Notes under the pieces: model-generated
What the model was told of the DNA's origin: nothing
The model's database searches: none
The model's input: only the letters and a program-made list of their open reading frames with translations
Shown here: one piece after another, positions 32,080-48,241 of the stretch
Position numbering within the stretch: position 1 is the first letter of the stretch
Layout: every line of letters starts with the position of its first letter
Origin: Berberis thunbergii
Taxonomy: Eukaryota; Streptophyta; Magnoliopsida; Ranunculales; Berberidaceae
Assembly (NCBI GenBank): GCA_003290165.1
Contig: QNQO01002065.1
Span: 62,001 to 126,000, forward strand
DNA: 64,000 nucleotides
Reading direction: 5' to 3'
Made by a program: the position numbers and the translations under genes

Positions 32080-34280
32080 CCACTCATTCAGCGGGAACAG
32101 AGTCAGAAGTAGTTTCACGGGCAATAGAGTCTGAAGCAGGCTCTAGGACAACAAGATGGACAACCATCTCCGCGACATCTAAACTTGCTTCAAGACCACC
32201 TCACAGGTCAGAGGAAGTCATCTGCTTCCTTGAACTGAGCATAAGCAAGAAGCAGGTGAACGGAGAAATCCCAATCCTTGTGGTACTCCTATATATAATC
32301 TATCAACTCCAACCTTCCATTAGCAACTTCACAATCCTGAGCGTTATCAACAACCTCTTGAAGCTCTTGCTCTCTGACTTCCTAATCTGCTTTAGAGCTA
32401 TTCAGCTCCCCAACTGCTTTGGCAAGGCCTTCTTCAGAGATCACCAACTTGCGAGCTACCTCGTCACAACAAGCACACTCATAGTCGCGCTCTCGAGTGA
32501 GTTTAGAAAATTGCATCTGAAAAGCCTTTTGAAGCCCCTTTAGGAGAACTACCTCAGCACGCTCATTGACTAGCGCACTCTGAGAATTAGTGACAAACTT
32601 CTCGACGTTCGACAGGCGCTTAACTCATGCAGCCTGGACTTCATCCAAAATCCCTTAGATCCCTTTCAGCTGGGATTCCAATATGACAAAACAACCAAAG
32701 CGTTGATCTTACCCTTCCAGGCTTCAACTAGCTAAGCCTCTAGATCGGCCCGAGCCGTCAACTGCTTGGTCAGTGAGTCCACTTCCTTACGAGCATCAGC
32801 AAGATGGGCCTCCTGATCAACAAACTTTGTCTCTAAGGCAAAAAGTTATCCTGTGCAAACTTCACCTTAGTACCCGCCATGCCGCATGTGTCAAGTGGGT
32901 CATCCCCTAATTACAAAACAACACGCAAGAACAAACAACAAGTACAATGAAAAAATTAAGTGGCAAAACAACCAATTGTCAACTTACTAACATAAAAAGT
33001 TCCTGACCACTAGTGATGTGTGCCTCCGCAACCGCCTTATCCAATGGTAACTGGTTAGCTACCCAAGATAAGTTCATCTTCATCTGATCAATAGTGGCAA
33101 TTCTGTGATCCACCTCGGTATGCACAGGAATGTGGGAACTAACTTCAGCCTTAGTGTGAGGATCCCTTGAACTAGGAGCCAACATCGTCTCTTCCCTTGC
33201 ACCTCTTAAGGTAGAGGAATCAGCAACCTGCTTCCCCTTAGACAATTTTCCAACTCTCGGACCCATGGAGGGTCACGGGCAGTGCTCTCATTTATGGACT
33301 GTCCTTCCACAGCAAACGAGAAAGAAGCAGCAACCTTCAACGATGGTCGCTCTGTTTACAACTCCGAATAAGCCAGGGGCCCCATAGGCTCCTCGTCAAT
33401 GGTCAGGTCTACATCGTCCCTTTTCCAGCTCTGAGAAGCAGTCAGAGGAGTGAACCCTAACTTGAGCCTTTTAGAGCGACATGGGGGGGAGTAAGCAACC
33501 CCTCCAAAGCTTTCTTCTCTAGATGACTATGCATCTTTGGCACCTTCCTCTTATTAGACCCAAGTGTCGGAGCCTCCGTGCCTAAAGAATAATCGGTATG
33601 CATGGATAAAACACGCCCCATGTCACCAACCTCATCAGAAAACAATCCACTATGCTTGATAGTATATGGATGGATAACTTTTAGAATAGGCATCAACAGC
33701 AGAGCATGGAAACCAGTCTTCATCTTCTCTTCTTCAGAAGAAATGACGGTAGAGTCAGGCACCGCTAGTAAAAAACAACGAATGAGTCAAACACTAACAA
33801 ACATTAATGGAAAAGCAAAAATGACTTACTGAGATCCGCAAAGTGGCGGATGACTTTCAAGACATCAAATGATAAGTAGTTAGACTTCGCATAGGCAAAA
33901 AATTAGTACATCTTCTATTCCTCTAGATCCTCGAATTGGCTAGTCAGGCAATGAGGCCTCCACACCCAATAGACACCATGTTTATTCATCCTGATGGAAG
34001 CCAGAGAGTGGCGCAATCTCGTACACATATGGATTTTGGCGTCCGTCGCCCTAATCAAAATGGCAATCAACCCCTCTTGGCATTTTGGGGGCAGGTTAAT
34101 TCCCAAAGAATACATATAGCGCAGGTCAGCTTCAAATATGACCTTGCACAGGCAGATGCGCCCTCGCCCTCTTGCCGACATAACAGAATGAGAGTCCCTT
34201 TCCATATGAAGTGACACTCCCAGATCACTAGGGAGTTCATATTGCCTACAGAGGGAACCAAGGTCCTCCCCGGACAAAAA
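32080..34280 (-). pseudogene. Antisense ORF of element B
   Basis: Minus strand. Piece 34277-33915 (LCRQYELPSDLGVSLHMERD, then CLCKVIFEADLRYMYSLGIN) corresponds in layout to the N-terminal piece of element A's antisense ORF. Piece 33762-33457 and piece 33266-32979 (RVGKLSKGKQVADSSTLRGA) are linker. Below 32900 coiled-coil-like text continues in frames full of stops. Same family as 27950-30400, more decayed. Confidence 0.55.
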
Positions 34281-34615
34281 AACTTTCTAAAAAAGTATAA
34301 GCTTCAATGATGCCTCCCTCATGAGAAGTTAAGCGATGCAGACATGATTAAACAAAAACTCAAGCTCCACCGGACCAAAAAAATATAGTACGAAATGAAG
34401 AGAAGCTCTTAGAAGGTAAATGGGAAAACTCCCTCTAAAGCAGACTTATATAGGTTTGTTGCGAAAGGGAGACATTTACCTAACTGTTGCATAAACATTA
34501 ATGCAGTGCGACAACCAAAAGAGCGTCGAAAGTATGCCATCATGGCTTACCACGAACCCCTACACGTTGTCAGTTAGTAGCCTGACGCGCAGACCCACTA
34601 ACTAGGGGGAGTAGT

Positions 34616-35215
34616 TGATGAGACATCAAACAGTCACTCAGTTACAACCGTAAACATGACATGGACTAACCCTAGCACGTAAAAGGCTTCAGCACGGTCC
34701 CAAACAGACCCATGCGCAAAACTATTATTCAGCTCGTAAGTCAGGAGCCTAGGCCCAAGACAAACCAGCCCCAGAGGCATGAGTCTTAGGACTTGGCGCA
34801 GGATAATAAGGCCCAACCAATGAATCTCAGACCTATCATAAGCTCGAGATCCACTCACACGAAATCAACTCTAGCCCAATCAAACATTGGGAACTAAATA
34901 GAGCCAACTGCCTAAATATTCAGTCATGCACATGTAAGATCTTATGTGAGATCTCCTCCCTCCATCTAGCCCTCAATCGCAGGGATAATTGGTGCGTGAA
35001 GGCTGGCTATAAGAGTCAGTGAAATAAGGAAGAAAGTGTGCAAGTATACACACTGCAATTTTACATTCAGTCTTAGCTCTTTCTCGAAGCGATATCTGAC
35101 TTAAGCATTGGAGTGCCTTCGGCCACCACAACGGTTGTCCTGGGCTTAACCACTGCTCTTTTTGCAGGTTAGATATTGACGAGATCAACGAGGACATTTC
35201 TAAATGCTCAGACAT
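34616..35215 (+). repeat. 3' LTR of element B
   Basis: Starts TGATGAGACATC after the polypurine tract. It shares the words CTGACTTAAGCATTGG and AGTGCCTTCGGCCACC with the LTRs of element A but is otherwise diverged. A TATA-like GGCTATAAGAG lies at about 35004. The end is set roughly. Confidence 0.65.
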
Positions 35216-35289
35216 CATGTTTGTTGCCTAGAAAACCTATTGAGTCTTCCACAGTGAGTGAAAATTCTTTTTGGCCCCTAAACTGCCTA

Positions 35290-35795
35290 TCCCTACTTTT
35301 GCGAGATCCACATTCTAGAACATTTCCTCGCAGTTTAACTGTTTGAATGCGCTCTATTTGTTCTCTCATTAACATATTCCTTGCATGATTGACAATCTTA
35401 TGCTTGCTTGTCAATCATTGTCATTAACGTATTCTTTGCATGATCGGCAATTGCGTTGAATGAAAAACGATGAAAATAATCACAATTAGAAGTTTTTTAG
35501 TCGCACTATCCTCTTTTACTTCCTTGGGAGTCAATGTGTCAATGTCTCAATGATGTTCTTCCTTGCGGCATCCACATTATAGAGAATTTGTTAGCAGTGT
35601 AATTGTTAAAATGCGCTGTATTTATTCTCCCATTAACGTATTCTTTGCATGATCAAGTTGAATGAAAAATGATGAAAATAAATTAGGGGTGCTTCCTGCA
35701 AGTGTGTTTTATGCTCGCTTGCCAATCATCGTTAACATATTCTTTGCATGGCCGACAATCACATTGATTGAAAAATGACGGAAAAAAAATCATCG
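35290..35795. repeat. Three decayed tandem repeats
   Basis: The words TTGAATGCGCTCTATTTGTT, CATTAACGTATTCTTTGCAT and GAATGAAAAACGATG recur near 35340-35480, 35610-35680 and 35730-35780. No gene is seen. Confidence 0.6.
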
Positions 35796-35803
35796 TCAAA
35801 ACT

Positions 35804-35873
35804 TGGAGATGCAAGGGATCAAACCCTGTACCTCCCTTATGCAAAATGGACGCACCATTTGAGCTACATCCCC
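35804..35873 (-). tRNA. tRNA-Ala(TGC)-like sequence, probably a pseudogene
   Basis: The minus strand starts GGGGATGTAGCTCAAATGGT and ends GCATCTCCA, giving a full 7-bp acceptor stem and discriminator A. The anticodon loop TTTGCAT gives anticodon TGC, and the T-arm is AGGGTTTGATCCCTT. About 3 nt are missing from the D-arm 3' side, the anticodon stem has a mismatch and the T-loop has TTTGATC for TTCGATT. At 70 nt it is short for tRNA-Ala. It is likely inactive, or a tRNA-derived repeat head. Confidence 0.55.
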
Positions 35874-36067
35874 ATTTAATTAAATATTTTTGTATCCATG
35901 GGCTACAGAAACAGTTAACATGATAATATTGGCAATAAAGGTAACACATTTTTTACCGATTAACTAGATCAAGTAGAACTAGTAGTAGTTTAAGCCTTTG
36001 AGGGAAGACACATTCAACATAGCAATTGCACACTAGGGGAGAAATATATTTTTTACTCTAATAAATC

Positions 36068-36130
36068 GGCATAAGTAAACTTCTATATTCTGGCTCCTGG
36101 GAATCCTCTACAGATCCTCCTTACCTGGCC
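36068..36130 (-). repeat. Duplicate of the peroxidase exon 4 tail, downstream of the gene
   Basis: GGGAATCCTCTACAGATCCT followed by TACCTGGCCAG resembles the end of exon 4 (36218-36250). The pseudogene has the same extra copy at 13072-13125, so the duplication is older than the gene duplication. Confidence 0.6.
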
Positions 36131-36211
36131 AGATGAACAACTGTTCTATAAGTCTTTTACATTCCACACACACAGACCTTATATGATAACAAAAGTTTTG
36201 GATGATATTGC

Positions 36212-41748
<5,537 letters not shown>

Positions 41749-41837
41749 TGTAACTACCAAACTCAAATTCTTTTCCAAGTTAGCTTATAGCTAATTAGTC
41801 TCAGACACTTGTAACCAAAACCACTAAAGGTGTACCC

Positions 41838-41845
41838 TATTTATA
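41838..41845 (-). promoter_or_regulatory. TATA box of the peroxidase gene
   Basis: The minus strand reads CTATAAATAG 90-97 bp before the start codon, which implies a 5' leader of about 60 nt. The hairpin MITE at 41863-41996 begins about 18 bp upstream of it. Confidence 0.75.
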
Positions 41846-41862
41846 GAAACAGGAAGTCTAAA

Positions 41863-41996
41863 TGGCAATGAAACGGGTGAGGGAGGGGTTGCAACCCTCC
41901 ACCCCTCTCGAGATGTGTGTTGTTGCGCATTTCAAAGGAACACATCTCGAGAAGTATGGAGGGTTACACCCTCTTCCCTCGGCCGTTTCCTCGCCA
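41863..41996. mobile_element. Hairpin MITE just upstream of the peroxidase TATA box
   Basis: The arms TGGCAATGAAACGG / CCGTTTCCTCGCCA pair, followed inward by GAGGGAGGGGTTGCAACCCT and CTCTCGAGATGTGT with their complements. The words GGGTGTAACC and CTCGAGAT link it to the MITE at 40364-40506. TAA occurs at both outer edges, but the exact duplication is uncertain. Confidence 0.7.
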
Positions 41997-42508
41997 ATAA
42001 GAAGGGTTCTTATAGAAAATTATGGTTCAGCTTATGGAGGTTGATTAATTCAACACGCAAGGCATCTTTTTTTTTATGATGCAGAAGGCCTCCTACAATA
42101 TAGAGGGCCTGCTGTTGCATGGATTTAATAGCAACCATGAAAATTGTACTGGAACTGATTAATTGATTGATTGATTGAGAGTTACAGCAGATTAGATATA
42201 TATGTTCATGCATGAATTAATCATTTGAAATCTTGCCGACAATTTGTTATCTAGTCAAATCTGTAATCAATTCTATTGGTACAGCTGTATCAAATCAAAC
42301 ATTGGCTCCTGTCATCCGCTACAGCAGGTTCGAGCTTCTTCATTTGCATGCAAGCCGATTGTACTCGGCCATCTAGCTGTAAGAAATAGCACCCGTCCAA
42401 TCCTTACGGTGGACCGGTTGCTTAGGGTGTCATATCTTCGATCGTACCTTGTACATTCTCATTTGTACACAAATCTTTAGGGCACATGGACTTCAAAGTA
42501 TGATGCAA
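41997..42508. other. No gene seen
   Basis: Upstream DNA of the peroxidase gene. It holds a short inverted repeat GAAGGCCTCCTACA / TATAGAGGGCCTGC (about 42084-42113) and a GATT run at 42155-42178. Confidence 0.5.
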
Positions 42509-45500
42509 CACTACAAGAAATTGGTAATTTAGCAGCGGTTATTTAGCAATGTATTGAAAAAATTGCCCCTTAATACTTTATTTAACGACGGGTATTCAAC
42601 CGTCGCGGAATTATATTGTTTACTGACAGTTACAGTTAATTGCAACGGTTAAAACCCTCGGTATAAATAAAAATCAATTTTTTACCCAATCGTCCCTTAA
42701 AACCCTATCCTTTTTCTCTATCTTTACTCTGAATCATCCCTTCCTCCCCTCCTCCTCTGCTCATCCACCCCACACAACCATTATCAACACCTCCCACCAC
42801 AGTTGTCGGCTTCTATTATTGGAAAGACCATCATGATCCAAATCTTACCCACCACCACTTCCTCGTTCGATCGTCCCCAGCCCCTCTCCTCCCTCAATTG
42901 ATCACAATCCCTGCCACGCATTATTGATCAATTGATTGGTCCCTCAACACAATCAGCGATCGAAACAATCCTTCGTCACTCGTCAATCAGCCAATCAAAC
43001 TTCCCTGGTTCAACTTCTTTTTCTGCATGCATCCTCCACCTGCTCTAGCCACCGGCATCCCCTGTGTGCGTCTTCAGGTTAGTTTTTCTCTTGTTTTTCA
43101 TCACCTCTTTCTCCTTGTAGCTTCGTTATAGCTTCAACATCAAAGTCTATGACAATGGACGCATATTAACAGGTTAGGTCTTTATTTTTGTAAACATTGT
43201 CAAATTTCAGATTCTATTCAATTGTTTTAAAGTTTGCTTTGTTTTTTTGTAGAATATCTTATTAACTTTTATGAGTTTGATTGTTAAAATAGGGGGAAAA
43301 ATCTTATCTACCAATTTAGTAGGAAGTTTTCCATATCATCAGGCATTGCTTTTGTTTGCTGAAATGGCCATAGAAACTCTTCTATGAACGCTCAAGTGCA
43401 AACAAATTGGACTTCAGAAATTATGATGCGATATTTGCCTATCAGGATATAATATTGTGGTGTCCTAGCGATAATCAATTTGTGTCAACTTTTGGTCTGT
43501 TTTACCATCTAAGGTGAAATAATTCCTATTTATCATATGATTTGTCAACTTCTTGCTATGAATAAACGACTTTGTCTTTTTTTTTCTTTTTTTTATCATT
43601 TAACATGTTTAAAATATCAAATTAAATTTAAGTTACAGGAACCGATTTGAATTGCAATTTTCTACATTTTTTTTGAAACAATGGCTTCTATTGCAATCTA
43701 GATCTTTTGGTGTTAATTGAGGTTACAGCTTTCCTCACAACCCATAATGTATAATGTAGGATGTCTGTTCTAAATGTGAAATGTACCAATTATATGTTTT
43801 CAACTTTTCATTGATGTGTTAACTATCTTTTCTGTCGCAAATTATCTATCCTCTTTTATCTCAGATTGTTCTTGGGAAAATTCAATAGGATGATTCCCAT
43901 TCATCGAGTGACACACCTAGAAATGATTCTTTGATGGCTCAGGTTTGCTTGAGGCTCCTCTATTTTGCTCTGTATTAATTTATTATTTAAATATTTATGA
44001 TTATTATTATGAATGCAAATTCAACAGGATGATTCCGGTTCTTGTGACACACCTAGAAATGATTCTTTGATAGCTCAGGTTTGATAATACAACTTTCATG
44101 TTTGATTGAGATTTGTGTTACATATTCAGTTCATATTGTCCTATAGATTTCAAACTTAGCACACATCTAGTTTACAACAGAATTTTTGCCTAAAGATTTA
44201 CTCAAAGCGTCACTAATTTTTTTTTTAACTTTTTGTTGATATGGCAGGGACATCAGCAGGTGTAGATTTTCCAACCTGTCCTAGGATTTTCTATCCCGTC
44301 CTCAACTATCAATTGATCCGATTTGGCAAAGTTAGTCATTTAGTTTGTCCTTTTCATTTGAAATGTTTTCAACTATACAGTTTCATTTCTTTACATTGAT
44401 CAGAGAAGGAGATGACAAGGAATTGTATTGACTACGAAAAGTTGATTATGTCCATGCCTTGAGTTTCTTGGAATTGGTGCTCTGTTTAGATCAACAATAA
44501 ATCTAGAGAGCTAGGCCCACGCCAGGCCAGCCCAATACCATCCATCATCCTAGAGATGTTGGAAATGGTCCAATCTCTAGGATGATGGATAGTATTTATT
44601 TCTTGTTTTTTGCTTTAACAGCTTTTGGCTGCCACAAATCATGCACACTTGGACTGTGTTGATCAGCTGCACAATAGTTGACCCATTTCTACAGTGAGTA
44701 AATTCTAACACTTAATGTGATTCTTCAAAAAACTTTGTAATGGCTTATACTAATTTTGATGATGTAACAATTACGTAATATTGGACATAAACTAAGAGAA
44801 GGCTAAGGAGTCATACATGATCATGATTGAGAATGAAGATTCCACATCATGATTCATTTCACAATAAGATTCACTTGCTAAGGTGTTAGGAAAATAACAT
44901 TCAGGCCAAGTTCGAGCTTTGGGATTTGGGCTATATCCATCGCAAGTCTTTGGCAGAACTACTAATAGGTTTAGTGGGATGATGTCCTCACAGCCAACAC
45001 AAAACACTGATCCTCAATTGTTATGGAGAATTCACCAACTGGAGTATACTTAGATACAGAGAGATTAAAGAGGCAGGGATATGAGGGAGCATTCACATAC
45101 ATTTTATAGAAGTTGGATGAAAATGTGTTTGTTGAGTTTGTAAGCCTATTCACTACACCCGTATGTTTCTTTATCGTTACATTATCTGAACATATATATA
45201 TATATATATTAGTTATCAGTGATATTAATTACTTACTAAATATAAATCAATTAATTATTCTAATTTGGTTCAAGTTGAGAATAATATTATTGACTCATCA
45301 TTTTTAGGCACAAGACGAAGGAAGTGGGCAAACTTCACCAACAAATGCATCATCATCTAGTCAAAATAATAATGATAATCTTCATCAGTTCCACACTCCA
45401 TAGGATTGTCTACTAATTTCTTTAAAAAACGTTGTGCAAGTTCAGTTGTGGTAAATTTGACTTTAACTATCAAACTTCAAGAAATTCTACATGTACTAGC

Positions 45501-46051
45501 TTCTGATATTTTGTTAATTTTGATGACAATATAGTTGAAATGAAGTTTTCTTGAATGATTTATATAAAATAGTTGTGTAAAACTATGGGTTATTTACAAA
45601 CTGTTTACAGGTTGAAAAATGTGATTACAAGGTCATATAATAATGACAGTCATTAGCAGTTATCGCAACGGTCGCTAAAAAGAGTACCAAATGAAATTTA
45701 GCGGTGGTTATAAACTGTCGCAGAGTGCCATGGACTTTAGTTATGGTTGAGAAATCGCTAGGCAATGGTTGAAAGCGTCACAATATGCTATCAAATGTTG
45801 TCATTGTCCCATATTTAGCGACGGTTACAAACTGTCGCTATATGACATTCAGCGACGGTTTTATCAGCGATTGATGACAATCGTTGCTATATGTTATTTA
45901 GCGACGGTTATGTCAGTGATTGCTGAAAATCGCCTCTAAATGCCCTTTATTAGAGGAGGTTGACAAGCCGTCATTGTATTATTTAGCGACGGTTAAAAAC
46001 ATTGCTAAATACCTTTGGCAACCATCGCTAAAATACAATTTTCTTGTAGTG
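42509..46051 (+). mobile_element. CACTA transposon 2 (3.5 kb), non-autonomous
   Basis: The ends are CACTACAAGAAATTGG (42509) and TTTTCTTGTAGTG (to 46051), with AGCGACGGTTA arrays at 45640-46040 and decayed ones at 42530-42660. The flanks are CAA and GAA, two of three bases alike. The leader at 42690-43190 matches that of CACTA 1 in the same order, so this copy is transcribed on plus. Inside, two near-identical exon-like blocks lie between AG and GT (43889-43942 and 44029-44079; DTPRNDSL). The last frame ends GSGQTSPTNASSSSQNNNDN then LHQFHTP and a stop (about 45310-45404). No transposase is recognised. Confidence 0.85.
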
Positions 46052-46211
46052 GAAACAGAGTTTCTAGGTTTCACATACACAACAAACTCAAACTCATTGA
46101 GTCCCATACCTTTCATTGTCTCGCTTTCAATCTAGGCTTTCCATTCTAGACTCTCTGAGCTAGCTTTCACATACACAAATCTACTATCATGGAATGTAGC
46201 CAGTTAGCCTT
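46052..46211. other. No gene seen
   Basis: Short AT-rich spacer between CACTA 2 and the LTR fragment. Confidence 0.5.
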
Positions 46212-46443
46212 TCAGGTTTAGAGATTTTTTAGTAGCGTTACAGGAGTTTCGTTAGTGGGGATAGCAACATCAGAGTTTCCTGGTTAGATTATTTTTAGTT
46301 TGTTTCAATTTTCTAAACTATGTTTTAGTTTTTGCTGAAAATGTTTATGTTATTATTGAATTTTCACGTCCTGAGTTAGGAAAACGGATAATCCTACGTG
46401 GAAATAAGGAAATTTGTTTTCTCGAAAATATGGTCATGACACT
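46212..46443 (+). repeat. Truncated LTR end of the family at 1355-7190
   Basis: Plus strand: CAGGTTTAGAGATTT, GAGTTTCGTTAGTGGGG, AACTATGTTTTAGTT, TTGAATTTTCACGTCC and ATAATCCTACGTG, ending ATGACA. This is the same word order as the reverse complement of 1355-1590 and 4683-4920. Only the last 230 bp of the 2.5-kb LTR are present. Confidence 0.85.
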
Positions 46444-48241
46444 TAATCTTTTATAATATCACTGAGAATCACAACCATTACACTCTTAGTCCCTGGTCTG
46501 TTCTCTCACCGCCCAGGTCGCCACATGATTCTTCTATCAAAACACCACCGTTGTCACCACCTCGTTCTCCCCCTCTATCGCAACTAGATCCACTCACAAT
46601 TTCACCATCATACTCAACTCCACTGTCTCGGTCGCAATTTCCATCTATAAATTGGTCTCAGTTTCCTCATCATAATACTCGTCAAAGCTTTTCAGATTAC
46701 TCTCATAGCACCATGCATCACTTGTCTAGCCAACACCATGTCCCTCTCTCGAGCCCTGGGGAAACTTCAAATCACACGTCCAACCCCACCACCGACTACT
46801 CCAACCCCATTGACAACACCACCACCAACCATTCCCACCCTGGAGCTGAAATGCATATTGAATCAATTGTAAATCATCTTAGCGCAAAACGTGTTACTTA
46901 CCTTGTCCTACCTGAACCACACTATGCAATTCAAACGGAGGATGGTATGGACGATCCTAGCTTTCAAACAATAGCTAAATACTACAATGCCCAACAACTT
47001 AGCTCGGTTACTTTAGCCCGTCACCTTCTCCCACAATGGAAGCCCACCCATGCTGTGCACTTTGAAACTTTAGAGGCCATGATGATAACTAGAGTACCTA
47101 TTATTTGGTACAATTCACGTGTAGTGCGGATAAAGAAAAAGTGTTTACTACAAGTCCTTGGTCACTTTTTGGCTGGCTAGTATTTGTCAAGGATAGAAGT
47201 AAGGTATTGGAAATGGGACCTCTGCATATTGCAAGCAGGTTGTTCATCCTCAGGGCCTGGTCACCTTCTATGGACGAGGATGCCGAGGTGCATACCTCGA
47301 TACCTATTTGGGTTACACTGAAGAAAGTTCCTTTATTCCTATGGAATCCAAGGGGTATTCAAATGATTGCTAGTTTTATTGGAGTGACTATCATGCTTGA
47401 CAAAGCTACTGAAGAAAGGACAAGATTAGCGTATGCGAGGGTGTTTGTGGAGGTGGATGTAAACAACCAATTACCCAAAGACATCTCTGTGGTTATCAAT
47501 GGAGATAAAAAAAAATAGTTGAAGTTGAGTATGCATGGATTCTTGTTAAATGCAGTTCTTGTGCAGTTTTTTGCCATACAAAACAACAGTGTTCAAAGAA
47601 CAAAGAAATTAATAATCCGGGCCATATGGTATGGCACATTCAAGTCGAAGTTTCCACCCAGTTTAGAGGGGAGTCCAGGGCCTATCACAGGAAAAGCAAG
47701 AAATGTGACTAGTATAGAGGCTGCCAATGTGACAGAGCATAACATAAATGTTGACCAGAGTGATGCCATAACGCAGAGTCCACAACCATTGCTTCTTATC
47801 AACCCAATGCTTGAGCGTAGTGCTAATGTGGAGGCAAGTGAACACACACCGACTCAGGAGAAAGAGAACACCACAACAGATGAGCAGAGTAGTAACGAGG
47901 AACATGAGCAAGATCCTTCTATTGATGAGGTTTTGTTTTCAAAATCTTGCACTAAAGATTTTAATCTCTGCCCTCAAAGATCCTCTAGGGCTAAGAAAGC
48001 AAACAAAAGTACAAAGGTTGAATCATTTCCTCCTTAACAAAGGAGACAGGGATGAAAAATGAGAGGTTTCTTCTTTGCCCGATGCTAGTTGAAGATTTCT
48101 ATAGGCCTAGTAACCATGTTCACTCTCACTAGAATTCTCTTTCTTGTGAGAGTTTGTTTCTTTTTTATTTTGTTTTTGCTTTTGTTTCATTTGTATAAAG
48201 GTTTTGGGGTCCTTAAAACCCAGCTCGCTTTCCAAAAAAAA
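46444..48241 (+). pseudogene. LINE relic 1: ORF1 (DUF4283 plus zinc knuckle) and 3' tail
   Basis: The frame 46551-47180 begins with a Ser/Pro-rich, Thr-rich region and reaches HLSAKRVTYLVLPEP. The DUF4283-like part, in another frame, covers 47105-47515 (RLFILRAWSPSMDEDAEVHT, then IPIWVTLKKVPLFLWNPRG). After a frameshift in the A-run at 47510 comes VEVEYAWILVKCSSC..C..H..QQC, a zinc knuckle. No ORF2 (endonuclease, reverse transcriptase) follows; at 48062-48241 there is a 3' tail ending GCTCGCTTTCC plus nine A. This is an ORF1-only, dead or non-autonomous LINE copy. Confidence 0.75.

Larger units (their letters stand above)
31298..35215 (+). mobile_element. 3' part of a second Tat-type element (element B)
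   Basis: A polypurine tract (CTAGGGGGAGTAG, 34603-34615) and an LTR at 34616 to about 35215 end this piece, and an antisense ORF region (32080-34280) precedes it. No gag, pol or 5' LTR belongs to it here. The segment 31298-32080 is AT-rich with no gene; it has three short repeats of TTTTAAGGTACATTA (31610-31690). Element A may have inserted into element B, or a deletion joined them. Confidence 0.65.

Noticed and set aside
41749..41778. Upstream extension of the peroxidase protein by ten residues
   Set aside because: The extension would start at TTG, not ATG. The ATG at 41746-41748 fits the signal peptide and the paralogue.
44792..45153. Minus-strand frames in CACTA 2 resembling a secreted protein
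   Set aside because: I could not match them to any family, and they oppose the leader's transcription direction.
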